The notes below the pieces were generated by a model. That model saw only the letters and a program-made list of their open reading frames with translations, had not been told where the DNA came from and did not search any database. A stretch of DNA of 64,000 nucleotides. Origin: Staphylococcus warneri. Lineage in GTDB: Bacteria; Bacillota; Bacilli; Staphylococcales; Staphylococcaceae. Positions 59,154 through 64,000 of this stretch are shown here, piece after piece (position 1 is the first letter of the stretch; every line of letters starts with the position of its first letter). The DNA lies in contig NZ_LR134269.1 of NCBI RefSeq assembly GCF_900636385.1, positions 1,736,001-1,800,000 of the forward strand, given 5' to 3'. The position numbers were made by a program, and so were the translations under genes.

Positions 59154-59756
59154 AATGAATCGCTCCTTTTTTTACAATAAGTCTATTATACACGTTTTGG
59201 TGACTATGATAAATTTATTCTTTCTATATAAATACCAGTTAATCCTAAACAATTTTAACTGACTTATTTTATGCCAATTTCTTATAATATTAGTTTATTG
59301 ATTCTATAGCGATTAAGTCGCGTTATTCCTTTGTATGTTCAAGAGGAATATTAATTTAGCTTATTCAAAACTTTGAAAATGTAAATTTATACCTTATATA
59401 TTAATCTACTATTAAATAAAACTAAAATTCTTGTTATTTGATAGATTTTAATAATACATATTTGTTAAACCATGCTAACATTATAAATAGATTATCAACC
59501 TTATATAAAGTAATTATAAAGAAAATCCATCACTTGTATTAAGTTCTTTCAAATTTATTTTTAAGATAGTTGTGGTATAATGCATAAATACAATTTTTCA
59601 AGCAATGTCATATTACCCTTTTAAATTGTAATTAAGACTAAATTGCTACAAATCAATGGTATTTCATGTACACGTAATCACGATATTCCTTTTATAATGT
59701 ATTAAAATACGTTACACTTATTATAAATTTTAAAAATTAACGGAGGGTGGCTTTTA
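59154..59756. other. Intergenic region between murE and ugtP
   Basis: About 600 bp, AT-rich, with no convincing open frame. A weak hairpin (TATTCCT / AGGAATA) lies at about 59324-59350. Two promoter-like hexamers face ugtP: an extended TGGTATAAT at about 59573-59581 and TTTTATAATG at about 59691-59700. The leader of ugtP may therefore be long (about 50 or 170 nt). No riboswitch motif was recognised. Confidence 0.45.
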
Positions 59757-60932
59757 ATGGTTACTCAAAATAAAAAGATATTGATTATTACTGGTTCTTT
59801 CGGTAACGGTCATATGCAAGTTACTCAAAGCATCGTAAACCAATTAAATGAAATGAATTTGGACCATTTAAGTGTGATTCAACACGACCTATTTATGGAA
59901 GCGCATCCTATTTTAACTTCTATATGTAAAAAATGGTATATCAATAGCTTTAGATATTTCAGAAATATGTATAAAAACTTTTATTATAGCCGCCCTGATC
60001 AACTAGATAAATGTTTTTATAAATATTATGGTCTAAATAAATTGATTAATATACTCATTAATGAAAAACCAGATTTAATTTTATTAACATTCCCTACACC
60101 AGTTATGTCTGTTTTAACAGAACAATTTAATATCAATATTCCAGTTGCTACAGTGATGACTGATTACAGAATGCATAAAAACTGGATTACACCAGAATCT
60201 GATCGCTATTATGTAGCCACTGAAGATACCAAGAAAGATTTTATCGAAGCAGGCGTACCTGCCTCTCAAATTAAAGTCACGGGAATCCCCATTTCAGATA
60301 AATTCGAAGAACATATTGATCAAAGAGCTTGGTTGAGTAAACATCACTTAGATCCTGATAGACCTACAATATTAATGTCTGCAGGTGCTTTTGGTGTTTC
60401 AAAAGGATTCGACCAAATGATTAATGAAATTTTAGAGAAAAGTAAACATTCACAAGTTGTTATGATTTGTGGTCGTAGTAAAGAATTAAAACGCTCTTTA
60501 CAAGCTCAATTCAAAGATCATCCTGATGTTCTCATTCTAGGTTTTACAAAACATATGAATGAATGGATGGCATCAAGTCAATTAATGGTTACAAAACCTG
60601 GTGGTATTACAATTTCAGAAGGGCTTACTCGTTGTATTCCAATGATTTTCTTAAATCCAGCTCCAGGACAAGAATTAGAAAATGCGAATTATTTTGAGGA
60701 TATGACGTTTGGTAAAATTGCCAATACACCTGAAGAGGCTATAGATATCGTTACGCATCTTACAAATAATGAATCAATATTAAATAAAATGACTTCAAAC
60801 ATGAGAGAATCTAAAATTGAGTATGCCACTCAAAAATTATGCAAAGACCTATTAGAACTATTAGGCCATTCTTCGCAACCAGAAGAGATTTATGGAAAGG
60901 TGCCTTTGTATGCAAGATTCTTCGTTAAATAA
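59757..60932 (+). CDS. ugtP: Processive diacylglycerol beta-glucosyltransferase UgtP (YpfP)
   Basis: 391 residues, GT28-type fold. It makes the diglucosyl-diacylglycerol anchor of lipoteichoic acid. The N-terminal [16 protein letters not shown] and the C-terminal [14 protein letters not shown] nucleotide-sugar motif (near residue 280) are diagnostic. CGGAGG precedes the ATG. It overlaps ltaA, whose product flips the same lipid. Acts at the cytoplasmic membrane face. Confidence 0.96.
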   Translation: MVTQNKKILIITGSFGNGHMQVTQSIVNQLNEMNLDHLSVIQHDLFMEAHPILTSICKKWYINSFRYFRNMYKNFYYSRPDQLDKCFYKYYGLNKLINILINEKPDLILLTFPTPVMSVLTEQFNINIPVATVMTDYRMHKNWITPESDRYYVATEDTKKDFIEAGVPASQIKVTGIPISDKFEEHIDQRAWLSKHHLDPDRPTILMSAGAFGVSKGFDQMINEILEKSKHSQVVMICGRSKELKRSLQAQFKDHPDVLILGFTKHMNEWMASSQLMVTKPGGITISEGLTRCIPMIFLNPAPGQELENANYFEDMTFGKIANTPEEAIDIVTHLTNNESILNKMTSNMRESKIEYATQKLCKDLLELLGHSSQPEEIYGKVPLYARFFVK

Positions 60933-62097
60933 CTATTCTAATAATAAAAACTTTATAATTATGCTTGTCATTTTATTTCTTATGGAATTTGCTAGAGGTA
61001 TGTACATATTAAGTTATATTAACTACCTACCTACTGTCACTTCTATTGCAGTTGCAGTGACATCTTTAGCATTTTCTATACATTTTATAGCAGATGCAGC
61101 TACAAATTTTGTGATTGGCTTTTTATTAAAGAAGTTTGGCGCTAAATTAGTATTAACTTCTGGGTTTTTACTAGCATTTCTAAGTTTATTCTTAGTTATT
61201 TGGTTCCCATCATCACCAATAGTCATCATAATTAGCGCAATCATGCTTGGTATAGCCGTTAGTCCTATTTGGGTTATCATGCTATCAAGCGTTCAAGAAG
61301 ATAAACGTGGTAAGCAGATGGGTTACGTATATTTTGCGTGGTTGTTAGGTTTATTAGTCGGTTGGGTAGTAATGAACTTCTTAATTAAGATACACCCATT
61401 ACATTTTGTATTTATGATGTCTTTAGTCGTATTAATCGCATGGATATTATACTACTTTGTTAATATTCAATTGACTAATTACAATACTAAACCTGTAAAA
61501 GAACAATTATTACAGATTGTAGATGTAACTAAGCGACATATTATTTTATTCCCAGGTATATTACTCCAAGGTGCAGCAATTTCAGCTTTAATACCTATTC
61601 TACCCACATATGCTACAAAAATAGTACATGTCTCAACGATTGAATATACAATCGCAATCATGATAGGTGGAATTGGTTGTGCTATATCAATGCTATTTCT
61701 TTCAAAAATAATTGATAAAAATAGTAGAGGCTTTATGTATAGTATTATATTTGGCGGGTTCATCTTATACACACTTATGATATTTGGATTATCATTAATC
61801 ACAAATATATATATTGTGTGGGGAATCGCGTTATTCATTGGTCTCATGTACGGTATCTTATTACCCGCATGGAATACTTTTATGGCTGGACACATCAATC
61901 CAAAAGAGCAAGAAGAAACTTGGGGTGTATTTAATAGTGTGCAAGGTTTTGGGTCTATGATTGGTCCTTTATTAGGTGGCTTAATTACACAGTTTACTAA
62001 TAATTTAAATAATACTTTCTATTTTTCTGCACTTATTTTCTTAGTTTTAGCCTTATTTTATGGCTATTACTTTATAAATAGAAAACGTGCTAATTAA
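60910..62097 (+). CDS. ltaA: Glycolipid flippase LtaA
   Basis: 395 residues from ATG 60910 ([12 protein letters not shown]), with GGAAAGGTG upstream, the S. aureus length. Major facilitator protein with about 12 helices. It moves diglucosyl-diacylglycerol across the membrane for lipoteichoic acid assembly. [14 protein letters not shown] in helix 1, and [12 protein letters not shown] late in the protein, match the staphylococcal LtaA. It overlaps ugtP by 23 nt. Confidence 0.95.
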   Translation: MQDSSLNNYSNNKNFIIMLVILFLMEFARGMYILSYINYLPTVTSIAVAVTSLAFSIHFIADAATNFVIGFLLKKFGAKLVLTSGFLLAFLSLFLVIWFPSSPIVIIISAIMLGIAVSPIWVIMLSSVQEDKRGKQMGYVYFAWLLGLLVGWVVMNFLIKIHPLHFVFMMSLVVLIAWILYYFVNIQLTNYNTKPVKEQLLQIVDVTKRHIILFPGILLQGAAISALIPILPTYATKIVHVSTIEYTIAIMIGGIGCAISMLFLSKIIDKNSRGFMYSIIFGGFILYTLMIFGLSLITNIYIVWGIALFIGLMYGILLPAWNTFMAGHINPKEQEETWGVFNSVQGFGSMIGPLLGGLITQFTNNLNNTFYFSALIFLVLALFYGYYFINRKRAN

Positions 62098-62100
62098 ATA

Positions 62101-62157
62101 AAAATGGAGTGAGATAAAGATCTATGTATCATAGATTCCACTATCTCACTCCATTTT
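62101..62157. terminator. Bidirectional terminator after ltaA
   Basis: Stem AAAATGGAGTGAGATA (62101-62116) with TATCTCACTCCATTTT (62142-62157), 16 bp perfect, with A and T tails. It also serves the convergent yjcG-like gene. Confidence 0.92.
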
Positions 62158-62176
62158 TTATAACTATTTATAATTT

Positions 62177-62686
62177 TTAATTTAACTTAAATGTATCGAT
62201 AACTTTCCATTTATCTTCTTCAGTGCTAAATTGTAGTAATGATAATTCATCGATTGTCTCTTTATGATCTACCCCTGCTAACTCTACTTGACCATAAATA
62301 TCTTCAAATTCTTGGCTTGAAAGACCTTGAGCAATTGTAAAATGAGGTACAAATTGATGTTCGGCCTTACCATAGAAATCATCTGTATTAAAACGATCGA
62401 AAATTTCTTCAAGTTCATCATTCTTAGCAACTTTAAAGTAAATGACATTATTTACTGGTTTAAAGCTAGATGCTTTAGTTGCATGAATATCAATTGATGA
62501 AATACCTTTAATTCGAGTTTCAATTTCTTTTTTAACTGAATCTAAATCCGCATCGTTAATTTCAAATTGAGATTTCACAGTAATATGTGGCATAATTTGC
62601 GCATAATGTGTATCATAACGCTTACGATATGCATTTACCTCTTCTTGAAATGACTTTGATGGGATTAAAGCTAATCCTAAAATCAT
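62177..62686 (-). CDS. YjcG-like 2H phosphodiesterase
   Basis: 169 residues. Two H-x-T motifs, PHITV (near residue 33) and PHFTIAQ (near 115), mark the 2H phosphoesterase/2'-5' RNA ligase-like fold, and the overall length is that of YjcG. The substrate is not known. It is followed on the minus strand by nothing but a terminator, and preceded by the yjcH-like esterase 163 bp away, as in Bacillus. Confidence 0.88.
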   Translation of the reverse strand: MILGLALIPSKSFQEEVNAYRKRYDTHYAQIMPHITVKSQFEINDADLDSVKKEIETRIKGISSIDIHATKASSFKPVNNVIYFKVAKNDELEEIFDRFNTDDFYGKAEHQFVPHFTIAQGLSSQEFEDIYGQVELAGVDHKETIDELSLLQFSTEEDKWKVIDTFKLN

Positions 62687-62849
62687 TTGAATTCCTCCTT
62701 TGTTTAACCTATTTCCATTATATCAAAATTCTATGAAAACCGTTACTTTAAACTTAAAAATATTTTTTCTATTTTAAACAATATACATAATAATATTTGT
62801 ACGTTATTAATTTGAATAACGATTGAACTTGATCATTAATAAGTATAAT

Positions 62850-63596
62850 TTACTCTGGTAATTCCTCATCTAAAAAGTATTTTAAAATATCCCCTAATAA
62901 AGGTTTCCATGATTTCCAATTATGACCACCTTCAAATTCTTGATAGTGATAACGAACATCAAATTGATTAATAAGTGCATTCAACTCGCGATTAGGTGTT
63001 AAGAAGTTAGCTCTCTTGCCATTCGTAGGTAATGTGAAGTCTTCCTCTTCTAAACCGATTCCATGCCAAATAGAAAGTTGTGATTTCGTGTCACACCCCT
63101 CAACCTTTTCTTTAACCACTTCATCGTATTGTGGACTTAACATTGCTACTTGGCTAAATATCGTTGGATAGGTTAGGGCTGTAAGTAATGCTATACTTCC
63201 AGCTAAACTATCACCCATCAATAGTCGAGCATTCCCCACTTTATAAGTAGGAAAAGTCGCATCTATAAATGGTAATAGTTCTTTACCAACTGCTTGGACA
63301 GTTAAATGTGATCGGCTACCTTTTGGATGAAACTCTTCACGACGTTTTTCTACATCTTCATAATGAAAACCAACAATAATCGCTCTTTGAATTTCATTAT
63401 CTTTACGTAGCTTTTCATATTCTCGTTGGATTCGTCCAAACCTTAAAAAATCCAAACCGTCGAAGCATATAATCACTTGGTATTTAAATAAATCAGTATA
63501 TTCTTCAGGCAAGTAAATAGAAATAGTAACATCTCTTTCTAATATGTCACTATAAAATATATGTTTGTTAATTTTACCTGGTTTAAATTCAGACAT
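62850..63596 (-). CDS. YjcH-like esterase-D-type alpha/beta hydrolase
   Basis: 248 residues. The nucleophile elbow LLMGDSLAGSIALL (near residue 127) has the G-x-S-x-G-like GDSLAG, and the late EGGHNWKSWKPLL gives the catalytic His. It belongs to the esterase D / YjcH group of alpha/beta hydrolases related to enterobactin-type esterases. No signal peptide. The substrate is unknown. GGGGGC-type sequence precedes the ATG (weak ribosome binding site GGGGGCG). Confidence 0.85.
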   Translation of the reverse strand: MSEFKPGKINKHIFYSDILERDVTISIYLPEEYTDLFKYQVIICFDGLDFLRFGRIQREYEKLRKDNEIQRAIIVGFHYEDVEKRREEFHPKGSRSHLTVQAVGKELLPFIDATFPTYKVGNARLLMGDSLAGSIALLTALTYPTIFSQVAMLSPQYDEVVKEKVEGCDTKSQLSIWHGIGLEEEDFTLPTNGKRANFLTPNRELNALINQFDVRYHYQEFEGGHNWKSWKPLLGDILKYFLDEELPE

Positions 63597-63787
63597 GTTA
63601 AAACGCCCCCTAGTAGTATTATTTATATTGTACCAAGAGACGTTATATTTTTAAATTATGTGCGTTATGAACTTTGATAAACACTGCAAAATTAAATCAG
63701 CAATATGTTAATTTGTTGTACTTAATCTAATAATGACTTACAAATGATAACTAATTACTCTAATTCTTTAAATAATAAACTCATTAT

Positions 63788-64000
63788 TTATTTTTCATTT
63801 TTCAATCTTTCTGGATAAGTTTTCAACCAAAATATTGCATTAGGAATTTTCTTTGCATCAGGCTTGTAAACCGCATGGTAGCCAGAACCCAAATGTGCCT
63901 TTTGTCGTTCATAATCTTTGAGGGCTTCTAACGCAGGTTTATGCAATATCCAAATTGCTATAATATTCAACCATGCCATTAATCCAACACCTAAATCCCC
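63788..64000 (-). CDS. C-terminal part of an AGCS family amino acid:sodium symporter, cut by the window edge
   Basis: The frame is open through the window edge (seven more codons reading GDLGVGL upstream of the internal Met at 63979). GDLGVGLMAWLNIIAIWIL, followed by a hydrophilic tail, matches the last helix of alanine or glycine:cation symporters (AlsT/YrbD-like). The stop is at 63788. Most of the protein lies outside the window. Substrate not determinable. Confidence 0.75.
   Translation of the reverse strand, partial: GDLGVGLMAWLNIIAIWILHKPALEALKDYERQKAHLGSGYHAVYKPDAKKIPNAIFWLKTYPERLKNEK

Noticed and set aside
59154-59756. Possible small RNA between murE and ugtP
   Set aside because: Only one weak hairpin and no terminator; the promoter-like hexamers more simply belong to ugtP.
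1-64000. CRISPR arrays, prophage modules, insertion sequences, toxin-antitoxin or defence gene pairs
   Set aside because: I looked for direct-repeat arrays, transposase or integrase motifs and typical small gene pairs on both strands and found none.

Overview
The window is a stretch of low-GC Firmicute chromosome that I assign to Staphylococcus. Almost every gene is recognisable from the S. aureus chromosome and lies in nearly the same order, read in the reverse direction: auxA, the ykoEDC thiamine transporter, purEKCSQLFMNHD, folD, qoxABCD, fmtA, lcpB, atl, patA, the men genes, comK, lplA, ktrD, an htrA-like gene, prfC, murE, ugtP and ltaA. It does not look like S. aureus itself. The sspABC protease operon expected between patA and menB is missing, a flavohaemoglobin gene sits between folD and the qox genes, and Atl and FmtA are clearly diverged. 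A coagulase-negative species is the best reading; I cannot name it from sequence alone.

Layout. 1-6.5 kb: an edge-truncated gene, an rRNA methyltransferase-like gene, the AuxA-like membrane protein, a 44-residue charged protein behind a sigma-B-type promoter, and a TPP riboswitch driving an ECF-type thiamine or hydroxymethylpyrimidine importer. 6.5-18 kb: the complete eleven-gene purine operon on the minus strand with a PurBox-like site at its promoter, divergent from folD. 18.8-25.9 kb: flavohaemoglobin, a small secreted Ig-like protein, the cytochrome aa3-type quinol oxidase operon and a nucleoside hydrolase. 25.9-37.6 kb: a cell-envelope block with FmtA, LcpB, a DUF2538 protein, a GNAT enzyme, the bifunctional autolysin, a MarR-type regulator, a membrane acyltransferase and aminotransferase PatA. 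37.7-43.4 kb: menaquinone genes menF-menD-menH-menB facing a divergent menA.

43.4-47.5 kb is the most accessory-looking part. It holds a GNAT enzyme, a TM2-domain protein, an unannotated 33-residue cationic amphipathic peptide gene with its own promoter and terminator, a DoxX protein, a 0.46-kb STAR-like structured repeat, tRNA-Ser and tRNA-Asn, comK and an IDEAL-domain protein. 47.6-64 kb: lipoate ligase, DUF2187 and degenerate CPBP proteins, an atypical metallophosphoesterase, KtrD with an HtrA-like protease, TerC under a yybP-ykoY manganese riboswitch, prfC-yueH-murE, the lipoteichoic-acid glycolipid genes ugtP-ltaA, yjcG- and yjcH-like genes and the end of an amino acid:sodium symporter.

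Functionally the window joins purine and folate one-carbon metabolism, menaquinone synthesis with the menaquinol oxidase that uses it, and several peptidoglycan and teichoic-acid genes. I found no CRISPR array, prophage or intact insertion sequence. The likeliest unreported items are the amphipathic peptide gene, the sigma-B-type small protein, and the inverted-repeat leader in front of patA.
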